DNA of 64,000 nucleotides from contig CAZYGI010000013.1 of assembly GCA_964647255.1 (NCBI GenBank), forward strand, positions 5,894 through 69,893. The letters are read 5' to 3'. Source of the DNA: CAWJEL01 sp964647255. GTDB lineage: Bacteria > Chloroflexota > Anaerolineae > CG2-30-64-16. Under the pieces are notes generated by a model that was not told where the DNA came from, did no database searches, and worked only from the letters and a program-made list of their open reading frames with translations. A program made the translations under genes and the position numbers. Shown in pieces: positions 27,770 to 36,435 of this stretch; position 1 is the stretch's first letter; each line of letters opens with the position of its first letter.

Positions 27770-28956
27770 GCAACGCGCGCGCGATCGCTGTCGTCACCGC
27801 GGCCCTGGCCAGCATCTTGACATCGGTGGCCAGGACGGTCCTGTCCGGCACCGTCATCCATGTGGGGCGGCCAGAGAAACTCCCGGAGCCGGACCGTGAT
27901 CAGCCCGGCATCAACGTCTTTCTCTTCCAGGTGAGCATCAACGATACGCTGCGTAACGTGGACCTGCCGATGCGTATGGCCGACGGCCGTCTGGTGCAGC
28001 GTCCTACCCTGGGCCTGGATCTGATCTATCTCCTGACCTTTCATGGCCCCGGCCTTGTGCCTGAGCTGCTGTTGGGACGCACGCTTAGCGCGCTTCACGC
28101 CCGTCCGGCGCTGTCACCGGAGCTGGTGGCCAACGCCATCCAACAAAAGGGCAACGTACCCGGCGATCGCTATCTGCAGGAGACGGACATTGATCAAGCC
28201 AAGGGGATCCGTTTCGAGTCGTACCCACTTTCTCTGGAGGAGCTTTCCAAGCTGTGGTCCGTCTTCTTCCAGATGCCTTACGCCCTCTCGCTGGCCTACC
28301 GGGCGACCGCCGTGATGGTCGAGGCTGAGGATTTGCCGGTGCCTGCGCTGCCGGTGCGTGACATCAGCGCGCGGTCCGGCGCCGGCGGCATCCCGCAGAT
28401 AGAGCAGATCCTGCCGCCGCTGGTCGAGCCCGACACCCCCATCGTGCTGCGTGGCCGTAACTTGAGCGCGGCTGACACCTGGATCCAGTTCAGCGGGTCC
28501 GCGACGCCCGTGGCGCCACAGGTAACCGCGGATGGCTTGCAGGTCACGCTGCCCAATGACCTGGCTGCGGGCGCGACGTCCGCGTCGCTGGTCGACGCGA
28601 CCGGGCGGCCGCTGTCCAACGCCGCGCCGTTTATGCTCCACCCGCGCGTCATCAGCGCTGACGTCGCCAACAGGCTGCTCACGGTGAACCTGGTGCCGCA
28701 GGTGCAAGCGGGGCAGCGCGTGCGGCTGCTGCTGAATATGGTCGGGAGCCGTGAGGCGTACACAATCGATGTACCGAACGTGACGCAGTCTACCGGCCAA
28801 ATTGCGATCCCCGTCCCTGCGCTGCAATCCGGCGGCAGCTACCTGGTGCGCGTGCAGGTGAATGGCGCGGAGAGCCAGCTCACCACCGTCCCGCCGCCTG
28901 ATAAGCCGCACAGCCCGGCTCAGCCGTACAACTTCCCGATGGTAACCCTCCCATGA
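27766..28956 (+). CDS. DUF4255 / Pvc16-type injection system protein with IPT-like domain
   Basis: 396 residues, overlapping both neighbours by ATGA. The N-terminal 190 residues have the DUF4255 (Pvc16 N-terminal) pattern: AIAVVTAALASIL, INVFLFQVSINDTLRNVDLP, and LDLIYLLTFHG. In known particles this protein caps the tube/sheath end. After it, residues about 205-300 resemble an IPT/TIG beta-sandwich (DTPIVLRGRNLSAADTWI) followed by another beta domain. Its presence, next to the AAA+ ATPase, is a hallmark of extracellular-type contractile systems as opposed to phages and type VI systems. Confidence 0.9.
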   Translation: MSNARAIAVVTAALASILTSVARTVLSGTVIHVGRPEKLPEPDRDQPGINVFLFQVSINDTLRNVDLPMRMADGRLVQRPTLGLDLIYLLTFHGPGLVPELLLGRTLSALHARPALSPELVANAIQQKGNVPGDRYLQETDIDQAKGIRFESYPLSLEELSKLWSVFFQMPYALSLAYRATAVMVEAEDLPVPALPVRDISARSGAGGIPQIEQILPPLVEPDTPIVLRGRNLSAADTWIQFSGSATPVAPQVTADGLQVTLPNDLAAGATSASLVDATGRPLSNAAPFMLHPRVISADVANRLLTVNLVPQVQAGQRVRLLLNMVGSREAYTIDVPNVTQSTGQIAIPVPALQSGGSYLVRVQVNGAESQLTTVPPPDKPHSPAQPYNFPMVTLP

Positions 28957-30941
28957 GCGCGACGACGGCGGCCAACTGGGCCGAAGCCAACTGGCAACAT
29001 CTGACGAACGCGCTGGAAACGGTGCGCTACGCGTTGCTGCGCCATACCAGGAAGTACGACATTCCAGAGTCCGCGGGTTCGCCGGCCGCCGGCATGGAAC
29101 TGTCACCGCCACCTGCCCTGGAGACCGTAGTCAAGTTATTCGGCCTTTCGGCCTTTGAGCGGGCCGTGCTGCTGCTGTGCGCCGGCTGCGAGCTGGATTC
29201 GCGCTTCGCGACCCTGTGCGCGACGATTCATGGGGATCCGCACCAGTCCTATCCAACCTTCAGCGTGGCGCTGGCCGCCTTGCCCGACCCCCAGTGGTCG
29301 GCAGTGACCCCGGCCGCGCCGCTGCGCGACTGGCAACTGATCCACGTGGAGCCGGGCGCTAGCCTGACGCGCAACACCCTGCGGATTGACGAGCGCATCC
29401 TGCACTACCTGGCCGGCGTTTCGCACCTGGATGCGCAGCTCGCCGGGCTGGTCCAGCCGCAGGTCCCGCCCGAAAAACTGGCGCCGTCGCACTGGGCCCT
29501 GGCCCGCGAGATCGCAGCCACCTGGTCGCAGGCTGCAGGCCAGGGCGCCTTGCCTGCGATGCAATTATGTGGGCCCGAGGTCGCAGGCAAGCGCGATATC
29601 GCCGCGGCAGCCTGCCGCTTGCTGGGCCTGCCGCTCTACCGCATGCCGGCCGCGGCGCTGCCCACCCGTCCGGGTGAGCATGACCAGATGCTGCGCCTGT
29701 GGCAGCGGGAATACCTGCTGGACAACCACGTGCTGCTGTTGGACTGCGACGACAGCGACCCGCACGACAAGGCGCTGGAGAGCGCGATCGCACAGATCGT
29801 CGAGGCGACGCCCTACATGCCGCTGCTGCTGACCGGCCGCGAACGCCGCGGCCCGTGGCAGCGCCCGGTGCTCACCTTCGACGTGGTCAAGCCTACCCCG
29901 GCCGAACAGCGCCAGGTCTGGGTGGCGTTGTTGGGGCAGGATGCAGAGCTGTTGGCCCCCCAGGTGGAGCAGATCGTCAGCCAGTTCAACCTGGATGCGC
30001 CTGCCATCGCCGCGGCGCACAGCGGCGCGCTGGGGCTGATGGAAGACGCGATACGCAGCGGCGATCGGCCTGCCGAGGAAAAGCTAGGGGACGCGCTCTG
30101 GCAGGTCTGCCGGCGGCAGGCCCGCCCCCGCCTGGACGACCTCGCGGCGCGGATTGACACCGTCGCCGGCTGGGATGACCTGGTGCTGCCGGACGCCGAA
30201 CTGGAGATCCTGCACGAGATCGCGGCCCAGGTGCGGGGACGCAGCCAGGTGTACGAAAGGTGGGGCTTCCAGGCCAAGAGCCGCCGCGGCCTGGGGATCA
30301 GCGCGTTGTTCGCGGGCGCCAGCGGGACGGGCAAGACCCTGGCGGCCGAGGTGCTGGCCAACGAGCTGCGGCTGGACCTCTACCGCATTGACCTCAGCGC
30401 CATCGTCAGCAAGTGGGTGGGGGAGACTGAGAAAAACCTGAGCCGCGTGTTTGACGCCGCCGAGGCGGGGGGTGCGATCCTGCTCTTCGACGAGGCCGAT
30501 GCGTTGTTCGGCAAGCGCGGCGAGGTCAAGGACAGCCACGACCGCTACGCCAATATCGAGATCAGCTATCTGTTGCAGCGTATGGAATCGTATCGCGGGC
30601 TGGCGATCCTGACCTCCAACCTGAAGGAATCGCTCGACAGCGCCTTTGCCCGGCGCATCCGTTTCACCGTAACGTTTCCTTTTCCCGATGCGGCCGAGCG
30701 CGCGGCCATCTGGCAACGGGTGTTTCCGGCCGCAACGCCCACGAAGGGACTGGACCCGACCAAACTGGCGCGGCTGGATCTGCCGGGCGGCTCGATCCGC
30801 AACATCGCGCTCAACGCCGCGTTCCTGGCCGCGGGCGCGGGCGAGCCGGTGCGCATGGCGCATCTGCTGCGCGCGGCGCGGCGCGAATATGCCAAGCTGG
30901 AACGGCCGATCAACGCCGCGGACGTCAAGGACTGGCTGTGA
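28953..30941 (+). CDS. AAA+ ATPase of the contractile injection system (Pvc15-like)
   Basis: 662 residues, start overlapping the previous stop by ATGA. The N-terminal 400 residues form the family-specific helical region. The C-terminal AAA+ module has Walker A (GASGTGKT) near residue 454, Walker B (ILLFDEADALFG) near 509, a sensor region (AILTSNLKESLDSAFARRIRF) with an arginine-finger pair, and a GGSIRNIALNAAFLA sensor-2 helix. Related ATPases in eCIS clusters are linked to loading of cargo proteins into the particle. The candidate effector genes follow directly, which fits that role. Confidence 0.93.
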   Translation: MSATTAANWAEANWQHLTNALETVRYALLRHTRKYDIPESAGSPAAGMELSPPPALETVVKLFGLSAFERAVLLLCAGCELDSRFATLCATIHGDPHQSYPTFSVALAALPDPQWSAVTPAAPLRDWQLIHVEPGASLTRNTLRIDERILHYLAGVSHLDAQLAGLVQPQVPPEKLAPSHWALAREIAATWSQAAGQGALPAMQLCGPEVAGKRDIAAAACRLLGLPLYRMPAAALPTRPGEHDQMLRLWQREYLLDNHVLLLDCDDSDPHDKALESAIAQIVEATPYMPLLLTGRERRGPWQRPVLTFDVVKPTPAEQRQVWVALLGQDAELLAPQVEQIVSQFNLDAPAIAAAHSGALGLMEDAIRSGDRPAEEKLGDALWQVCRRQARPRLDDLAARIDTVAGWDDLVLPDAELEILHEIAAQVRGRSQVYERWGFQAKSRRGLGISALFAGASGTGKTLAAEVLANELRLDLYRIDLSAIVSKWVGETEKNLSRVFDAAEAGGAILLFDEADALFGKRGEVKDSHDRYANIEISYLLQRMESYRGLAILTSNLKESLDSAFARRIRFTVTFPFPDAAERAAIWQRVFPAATPTKGLDPTKLARLDLPGGSIRNIALNAAFLAAGAGEPVRMAHLLRAARREYAKLERPINAADVKDWL

Positions 30942-30987
30942 AGGGGCGGCACGTGAGATCGGTGAGTAGCTTTGAGGAGAAGCAGGG

Positions 30988-31956
30988 ATGCGTGCAATCA
31001 TGAGGTCTGTGAGCGGACGTGCAACGGGGACAGTGAGATCATCTGCCGCCCCGTCATCATTACATCCTGCCGGGCCTGGCTTCTCTGTCCGTCAGGGTCA
31101 CACAATGACGAACCTAGGGAATTTCACCACGCGCTGGGCCGATGAACCGGACGTTCGACGATCTGCCGGCAGGGCGTTCACAAGCGTGAATGGGAACATG
31201 CGGGAAATTCCGCACCAGGCGGACCGGGAACGCCCGAGCTCGATGGCTCAAAGCCTGGCGCTGCGGCACATCCAGCGCGCGAATCAACGCGCCGGACGCA
31301 GCAACTCGATGGTGCTTTACCGTCACGGCTCGATCACGCCGCTCACGCATCCTGACGAAGAGGCCGCCGAAGTCGGAGGCGAATTGAACCTGAACGAGCA
31401 GACGAGCCCGCATCTGCGCGACTTCGCTGAGCTGACCCACCAGTCTGGACTACCAGGAATCGCAGTGATGGCGCCAGTGGCGCCGCGCAACTACCCGACG
31501 GCGCACCTACCGGGTGAGCTCAACGAGAAGCCGGATCGCACGCAGGCCGCCTTGCTCCAGGCCGCGCAGCAGACGGGCATCCCGGTCCACGCGGTCGGCC
31601 ACAGTTGGGGCGGAGCGGAGACGGTCAACGTGTTGAGCGGGCAGCCGGAGGAGGTGCAGCAGAACACGACCCTCCATTTCGCCGGCGGCGCCACCTGGCC
31701 GACGCGCCAGGAGGAGCTGAAGAAGAATCTGGCAGGCCTCCGATCTCCCGTCAATCTGTACAAGGGCGCCACGGATCCGGTCACCCATTTCGGCGGGGCC
31801 TATGACTATTTCAGTGGTCGGCCGGTGACAGAGCGACCGGAGGTGGAACTGCACAGAACCGCGGGCGGACATGGTTTCGCTCAGAGCTACCTCCCAAAGG
31901 TGAGCGAAGAGATCGCAAAACGTGAGGAAAGTAAAAAAGTTGGCGGGAAGGATTAG
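30988..31956 (+). CDS. Candidate effector: lipase-like alpha/beta-hydrolase
   Basis: 322 residues; an AGGAG-like site precedes the ATG at 30988. The first 45 residues are Ser/Arg/Ala-rich and look disordered, as in cargo proteins with an N-terminal loading region. A hydrolase nucleophile elbow GHSWGG is at 204-209 (S206) after the strand IPVHAV. D263 in GATDPVTHFGG and H295 in GGHGFAQSY are well placed to complete a triad. There is no signal peptide. It sits between the loading-type ATPase and the baseplate genes. A phospholipase- or esterase-type toxin role is an inference from fold signature and position; the exact family is not recognised. Confidence 0.75.
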   Translation: MRAIMRSVSGRATGTVRSSAAPSSLHPAGPGFSVRQGHTMTNLGNFTTRWADEPDVRRSAGRAFTSVNGNMREIPHQADRERPSSMAQSLALRHIQRANQRAGRSNSMVLYRHGSITPLTHPDEEAAEVGGELNLNEQTSPHLRDFAELTHQSGLPGIAVMAPVAPRNYPTAHLPGELNEKPDRTQAALLQAAQQTGIPVHAVGHSWGGAETVNVLSGQPEEVQQNTTLHFAGGATWPTRQEELKKNLAGLRSPVNLYKGATDPVTHFGGAYDYFSGRPVTERPEVELHRTAGGHGFAQSYLPKVSEEIAKREESKKVGGKD

Positions 31957-31962
31957 GCAATC

Positions 31963-32556
31963 ATGAGATTACTTCGATCTCCCATCGTGAGGGCAGGTGC
32001 TGTGGGGGCCACTGCGGCAACGGCAGGATACCAGGCCATGCAACAACGTGAGGCTGTACCCGCCGGCGCCGGGCATCGAACCGACCAGATGCGGGCCGGC
32101 AATGTGCCCACTGACCGAAGCGTCACGGGTTTTGCCAAGAACTGGGTATGGGATGATCCCACGCATCAGATCCAGGATCAAGGCCGGCAACAGATTGCTG
32201 ACGCCACGTCGCGGAGCGATACATTCTATGGCTATCTGGTCGCTCGCACCAACCGCGCACTCGACAGAAGCGGTTACGGCTTACCCGGGCACTTGGCAAG
32301 ACCCATCGCTCAAAACGTTGGAGACGAATCCACGGGCAAAATCACCCAGGCTCAGGCGCACTGGAATGAGGCGAAGGGATTTGCACACCATTATTTCAAA
32401 GAGGGATTGTGGAGAGGCAACAATGAAGCTCGAGATCCCATTTACCTAACCGGCGCGGCGATGAACACCCTTGGGGCGGGCGGTTCCGCCGCGGCGAGCG
32501 CTCTCGCCAGGGGATACAAAGCTGATCCGGATAACAATGAGCCGCCGTGGCTATAA
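31963..32556 (+). CDS. Unknown protein following the candidate effector
   Basis: 197 residues starting 6 bases after the hydrolase stop, with GGAAGGATTAGG upstream. The N-terminus (SPIVRAGAVGATAATAGYQ) is weakly hydrophobic; the rest is polar with a WVWDDPTHQIQDQGRQQ segment and an Ala/Gly-rich LTGAAMNTLGAGGSAAASALARG segment near the end that may be a membrane-active helix. I recognise no family. It could be a second effector, a chaperone, or an immunity protein for the hydrolase. It has slightly lower GC than its neighbours. Confidence 0.65.
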   Translation: MRLLRSPIVRAGAVGATAATAGYQAMQQREAVPAGAGHRTDQMRAGNVPTDRSVTGFAKNWVWDDPTHQIQDQGRQQIADATSRSDTFYGYLVARTNRALDRSGYGLPGHLARPIAQNVGDESTGKITQAQAHWNEAKGFAHHYFKEGLWRGNNEARDPIYLTGAAMNTLGAGGSAAASALARGYKADPDNNEPPWL

Positions 32557-32592
32557 TTTGCGCAGATCCGTTATCGGCATGAGGGAGTGAGA

Positions 32593-32934
32593 ATGGACCG
32601 GCAGGCCAACCTGGCTTTACGCATCGAGCAGCTCATCCTGCACGACCTGCCCTACAGCCAACGCAGCCGCGTGGCCGCAGCCATCGAGGCGGAGTTGACC
32701 CGCCTGCTGACCGAGCGGGGCATCCCCGAGGGGTGGAGTGGCGACATGCCGCCCATCAACGCCGGCCCGGTGCACGTCAGCCCGCACCTGTCGGCGGAGA
32801 CCATAGGCCGGCAGGTGGCGGAAACGGTCTACGCAGGATTTGCCGGCGCCGCGCGCAGCACAGCGCCGGCCGGAGATCGAGCCGGGTCCGGACAGTTAAT
32901 GTCGACGGCGCATCCCGGCGGGGAAAATCACTGA
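32593..32934 (+). CDS. Small conserved-position injection system protein, unknown
   Basis: 113 residues from the ATG at 32593 with GGGAG upstream; an in-frame GTG at 32587 would add two residues. The N-terminal half is helical (ALRIEQLILHDLPYSQRSRVAAAIEAEL) and the C-terminal half is Pro/Gly/Ala-rich and probably disordered. It lies directly ahead of the Pvc7-like gene, a place where many of these clusters carry a short variable gene. I cannot name its function. Confidence 0.65.
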   Translation: MDRQANLALRIEQLILHDLPYSQRSRVAAAIEAELTRLLTERGIPEGWSGDMPPINAGPVHVSPHLSAETIGRQVAETVYAGFAGAARSTAPAGDRAGSGQLMSTAHPGGENH

Positions 32935-32944
32935 GGACGCACCT

Positions 32945-33601
32945 ATGCCTACCTACTTGCCGGGACCACGCCTTCTGAAGGGCGCCATCGTCGCGATCGA
33001 CCTGGCGACCAACCAGCGCAGCGCGATCGTCTTCCAGTATAACCCGGAGACGCTGAGCCGCTCCCTGCAGCCGCAGATGGCCGGCGGCGACCAGGGACAG
33101 CGCTCGCCGGCAGTGCGCTTCACCGGCGCGCCGGTGGAAACGGTCACGCTCGACGTGATGATTGACGCCACCGACCAGTTGGAGGCGGGCGACGCGCAGG
33201 CCGCCGGCACGGGCATCTACCCCCAGCTCACCGCACTGGAGATGCTGCTCTACCCGCAAAGCCAGCAGGTCATCCAGAACAACCAGGTGCTCAGCCAGGG
33301 CAGCATCGAGATCGGTCCCTACGTGGCGCCGCTGACGCTGTTCATCTGGGGCGGCAACCGGGTCCTGCCCGTCCTGCTGACCGGGCTGAACAGCCGCGAG
33401 GAGCTGTTCGACAATCACCTGAACCCCATCCGGGCCACGGTGACCTTGAACATGCGCGCGCTCAGCTACTCGGACCTGGACAGCAGCCACAAAGGCTATC
33501 ATCTTTTCCTGGCCTACCAACAGGCCAAGGAAGTCATGGCCCGCCGGGGACTGGCCAGCGATCCCGACAAGGCTATCGGCGTCAACATCAACCGCCTGTA
33601 A
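32945..33601 (+). CDS. Pvc7/Afp7-type tube-initiation (CIS tube) protein
   Basis: 218 residues starting 11 bases after the previous stop. The family pattern is visible: AIVFQYNPETLSRSLQPQ near residue 27, FTGAPVETVTLDVMIDATD, a LYPQ segment, LPVLLTGLNSREELFDNHLNPIRATV and the closing YQQAKEVMA helix. In Afp/Pvc-type particles this protein links the inner tube to the baseplate hub. It is followed by a separate LysM gene, so the LysM part usually fused to it is on its own polypeptide here. Confidence 0.9.
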   Translation: MPTYLPGPRLLKGAIVAIDLATNQRSAIVFQYNPETLSRSLQPQMAGGDQGQRSPAVRFTGAPVETVTLDVMIDATDQLEAGDAQAAGTGIYPQLTALEMLLYPQSQQVIQNNQVLSQGSIEIGPYVAPLTLFIWGGNRVLPVLLTGLNSREELFDNHLNPIRATVTLNMRALSYSDLDSSHKGYHLFLAYQQAKEVMARRGLASDPDKAIGVNINRL

Positions 33602-33610
33602 GGAGTTACC

Positions 33611-33907
33611 GTGTTCGATCATACCAGCCGTTACTACTACCTGGAAGATAGGATCTACGAGACCCCAGACGGCCGCCAGATCGCCTACAAGGCCCGGCGC
33701 TTCCTGCCGCAGGGTCAGGCGCTGCCCCTGCTGGGCGAGGCCACCGCACGTGTGGAAGAACGCCTGGACCTGATTACCGCCCGCTCCTTGGGCGACCCGG
33801 CGCTGTTCTGGCAGATTTGCGATGCCAACAACGCCCTGGATCCTTTTGACCTGGTAGATGAGGCCGGCCGCGTCCTGCGCGTGCCGATTCCCCAGTTCGT
33901 GAAGTGA
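33611..33907 (+). CDS. LysM-like/tail protein X-type baseplate protein
   Basis: 98 residues starting at GTG 33611 with AAGGAG 6 bases upstream. It has the pattern YKARRFLPQGQ then ERLDLITARSLGDPALFWQICDANNALDPFDL, which is the LysM-like layout of phage tail protein X and the C-terminal part of Afp7-type proteins. It probably binds at the hub-tube junction. The next gene starts after one intervening base. Confidence 0.85.
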   Translation: MFDHTSRYYYLEDRIYETPDGRQIAYKARRFLPQGQALPLLGEATARVEERLDLITARSLGDPALFWQICDANNALDPFDLVDEAGRVLRVPIPQFVK

Positions 33908-33908
33908 T

Positions 33909-35048
33909 ATGAACCCGCCAAACCTTCTCCTCAACCTCCTCATCGGCCGCGTGGCGCCGGCGCCGGCGCCGATAGAGCTGATGACTGCGCTGGAAAGCGT
34001 CGAGGTGAACCAGAGCGACGACGGAGACGCCGGGTTCAGCCAGGGCTTCCAACTGATTTTCCGCGCCGAGCGCGACAAGACGCTGACCAGCCAGGTTGCA
34101 CTGCTGCACCAGCCGCTTCTGCAGCCGGGCGGGCGGGTGATACTCACGGTGACCTTGGGTGGAACGCCCCAGGTGTTGATGGACGGCATCATCACCCATC
34201 ACCAGTTTACCCCAGGCCGGGATGCGCGGTTGGTGGTGACCGGCAAGGATCTCAGCGTGCTGATGGATATGCTTGAACTCTCGCTGGGGTACCCGGCCAT
34301 GCCCCACGAAGCGATTGTGGCCCTGGTGCTGGCGAAGTACGCAGCCTTCGGCATTATTCCCGAGGTTATCCCGGCGCCGACCGCCTGGACGGGCACGCCG
34401 ATCCAAGAGGTGCCCTTCCAGGTGGGCACAGACCGCACCTACCTGCGCACCCTGGCCCAGTCTCACGGGTATATTTTCGGCGTACGGCCGGGACCGGCGC
34501 CGGGGGTCAACCAGGCGTACTGGGGCCCCTTGATCAAGATCGGCGTGCCTCAGAAGGCGCTCAATGTGGACATGGGCGCGTCGACCAACGTGGAGTCTCT
34601 CGATTTCTCCAACGACTCGCTGGCGCCGGAGCAGGTGTATGGCCTGGTGCACTTGCGAGACAGCGAGGTTCCCGTGCCGATTCTGACCATGGCCACGGTC
34701 GGGCTACAGCCCCTGGCCAGCCAGCAGGCCGTCCTTGCGAACCAACCCTTCGTACGCAAGACACGACTGGCATACCAGGGATCCAGTCCTATCGAGGCCC
34801 TGGCGCAAGCCCAGTCCACGACCAACTCGTCAAGCGAGGCCACCGTGACGGGCACGGGCGCCCTAGACGCCCTGCGCTATCGGGCGATCCTCACCGCGCC
34901 GGGCATCGTCGGCGTGCGCGGCGCAGGCGAGAGCTACGACGGCTACTACTGGGTCAAGAACGTGAAGCACCAGATCAGCCTGGGCGAGTACAAGCAAAGT
35001 TTCACCCTAACCCGCGAGGGAACCGGCACGACCACGCAAAGGATGTAA
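33909..35048 (+). CDS. Baseplate hub protein (gp27/VgrG N-terminal-like, late control D family)
   Basis: 379 residues starting one base after the preceding stop. The N-terminal beta-barrel domains (VEVNQSDDGDAGFSQGFQLIF, DGIITHHQFTPGRDARLVVTG) and the SVLMDMLELSLGYPAMP helix match the phage gpD/VgrG hub fold. The C-terminus closes with GYYWVKNVKHQISLGEYKQSF. In this cluster the hub and the spike base are separate genes, as in T4 (gp27 and gp5), rather than one VgrG-like chain. It forms the centre of the baseplate. Confidence 0.9.
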   Translation: MNPPNLLLNLLIGRVAPAPAPIELMTALESVEVNQSDDGDAGFSQGFQLIFRAERDKTLTSQVALLHQPLLQPGGRVILTVTLGGTPQVLMDGIITHHQFTPGRDARLVVTGKDLSVLMDMLELSLGYPAMPHEAIVALVLAKYAAFGIIPEVIPAPTAWTGTPIQEVPFQVGTDRTYLRTLAQSHGYIFGVRPGPAPGVNQAYWGPLIKIGVPQKALNVDMGASTNVESLDFSNDSLAPEQVYGLVHLRDSEVPVPILTMATVGLQPLASQQAVLANQPFVRKTRLAYQGSSPIEALAQAQSTTNSSSEATVTGTGALDALRYRAILTAPGIVGVRGAGESYDGYYWVKNVKHQISLGEYKQSFTLTREGTGTTTQRM

Positions 35049-35050
35049 GT

Positions 35051-35746
35051 ATGCCAAACTTTGGAAAATACCGCGGCAAAGTCATAGATCCCGTCGATCC
35101 GGAGCAACTGGGGCGCATCATCGCCCTCGTCCCTTCGATCTCCGAGCTGCCGCTGACCTGGGCCATGCCCGCCACACCCTACGCCGGCTCGGGCGTGGGC
35201 TTCTTTGCCATCCCGCCTGTGGGCGCCAACGTCTGGATCGAGTTCGAGGGCGGCGATCCTAACTATCCCATCTGGACGGGCTGCTTCTGGGGTGATGGCG
35301 AGGTGCCGGCCGAGCCGGCCCTCCCCACCACGCTGATGCTCAAAACCACGCTGGGGGTCTTCAGTATCAACAACTTGGATGCAGAGCTCAAGCTGAGCCT
35401 CACTGCTCCTGATGGGCAGATGACTCTGGTGATGAATCCCACGGGCATCAAGCTGAGCCTTAACGAGGTCAGCATCACCATCACCCAGGAAGCCATCACC
35501 TTGAGCCACGCGCCGTCCACGGTCGAGGTCACGCCCGAAGGCATCACCGCATCCTGTCCCGAGAGCGTCACCCTGAACAGTGCCGAGGCCAGCGTCGAGG
35601 TGACGCCGGCGGCGATCAATCTCGCTAACGGCGCGGCCAGCATCGAGATCGCACCGGCCGCCATTGCCATCGAGAACGGCGCCGGCAGCATTGCCATTTC
35701 GCCGGCCAGCGTCACCATCAACGAAGGCGCCCTGGAGATTATCTAA
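35051..35746 (+). CDS. Spike protein: gp5/baseplate V OB-fold with beta-helix tail
   Basis: 231 residues, 2 bases after the hub gene stop. Residues 1-90 are the OB-fold of phage baseplate assembly protein V (GKYRGKVIDPVDPEQLGRI, PPVGANVWIEFEGGDP, WTGCFWGDGE). From about residue 100 there are short strand repeats of the type SVEVTPAAINLANGA and SIEIAPAAIAIENGA that would form a triple beta-helix needle. It is the membrane-piercing spike that carries the PAAR-like tip encoded next. Confidence 0.92.
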   Translation: MPNFGKYRGKVIDPVDPEQLGRIIALVPSISELPLTWAMPATPYAGSGVGFFAIPPVGANVWIEFEGGDPNYPIWTGCFWGDGEVPAEPALPTTLMLKTTLGVFSINNLDAELKLSLTAPDGQMTLVMNPTGIKLSLNEVSITITQEAITLSHAPSTVEVTPEGITASCPESVTLNSAEASVEVTPAAINLANGAASIEIAPAAIAIENGAGSIAISPASVTINEGALEII

Positions 35747-35747
35747 C

Positions 35748-36077
35748 ATGCCCGGATTCATCCTTCACGAAGGCGCGCTGGTGCAGTGCGCGCACGGCGG
35801 CATGGTCCAGCCCACCGTGCCCAACCCGCGGGTGACAGTCATGGGCATGCCGATCATCACCGTCGGCGCGCCGTGGGTCGTCGCCGGCTGCGCGTTTCCG
35901 CCGCCGCCGGTCGCCAACGGGCCCTGCGTCGTCGCGGAGTGGCTGCCGCCGACCGCCTCGCTGCGCGTCACCTCGATGGGCATGCCCGTGCTGGTGCAGA
36001 GCAGCCAGGCTATCTGCACCCCCACCGGCACGCCGGTGATCGTGGGCGTCACGCAGACTCGCGTCATGGCGGAGTGA
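35748..36077 (+). CDS. PAAR-like spike tip protein
   Basis: 109 residues from the ATG at 35748, one base after the spike stop. It starts MPGFILHEGALVQCAHGG, and has Cys and His residues in CAHGG, AGCAF, GPCVV and AICTP that can bind a structural zinc ion. The repeated VTVMGMPIITVG and VTSMGMPVLVQS segments are typical of the short PAAR-like proteins in eCIS clusters. It is expected to sharpen the spike and can carry effectors. Confidence 0.85.
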   Translation: MPGFILHEGALVQCAHGGMVQPTVPNPRVTVMGMPIITVGAPWVVAGCAFPPPPVANGPCVVAEWLPPTASLRVTSMGMPVLVQSSQAICTPTGTPVIVGVTQTRVMAE

Positions 36078-36080
36078 TCC

Positions 36081-36431
36081 ATGCAGCTCGCTTTTCCGTA
36101 CCGCATCAACCACACGGGCCGCACCAGCCAGGATCGCGGCATGCACCTGCGCGATCTCATCGAGCAAGTGTTGTTCACGACGCCGACCGAGCGCGTAAAC
36201 CGGCCCGACTTCGGCGCCGGCGTGCTCGAACTGGTCTTCGCGGCCGAGAACGATGAGCTCCTGGCCGCCAGCCGATTCATGATCCAGGGCGCCTTGCAAC
36301 AGTGGCTCGGTGACCTGATCCAGGTCGAGGCTGTCGCAGTCGAGCGAGAGGATACGACCGTGAGCATCACGATCCGGTACCTGGAGCGCCGCACCCAGGT
36401 GCGCCAGGTAGCCCAGTTCAGGAGCGCGTAG
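36081..36431 (+). CDS. GPW/gp25-family baseplate wedge protein
   Basis: 116 residues, ATG three bases after the previous stop. It has the gp25 signature: HLRDLIEQVLFTTPTERVNRPDFG with the conserved ERxxRPDFG, then FMIQGALQQWLGDLIQVEAV and VSITIRYLERRT. gp25-like proteins connect the baseplate wedges to the first sheath ring and start sheath assembly. Its size is normal for the family. Confidence 0.94.
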   Translation: MQLAFPYRINHTGRTSQDRGMHLRDLIEQVLFTTPTERVNRPDFGAGVLELVFAAENDELLAASRFMIQGALQQWLGDLIQVEAVAVEREDTTVSITIRYLERRTQVRQVAQFRSA

Positions 36432-36435
36432 CCCC

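Noticed and set aside
23712..34652. Long minus-strand open frames inside the injection system operon (23712-25493, 26581-28098, 28114-29112, 32777-34195)
   Set aside because: They overlap plus-strand genes with known folds and overlapping stop/start coupling; their translations show no recognisable domain.
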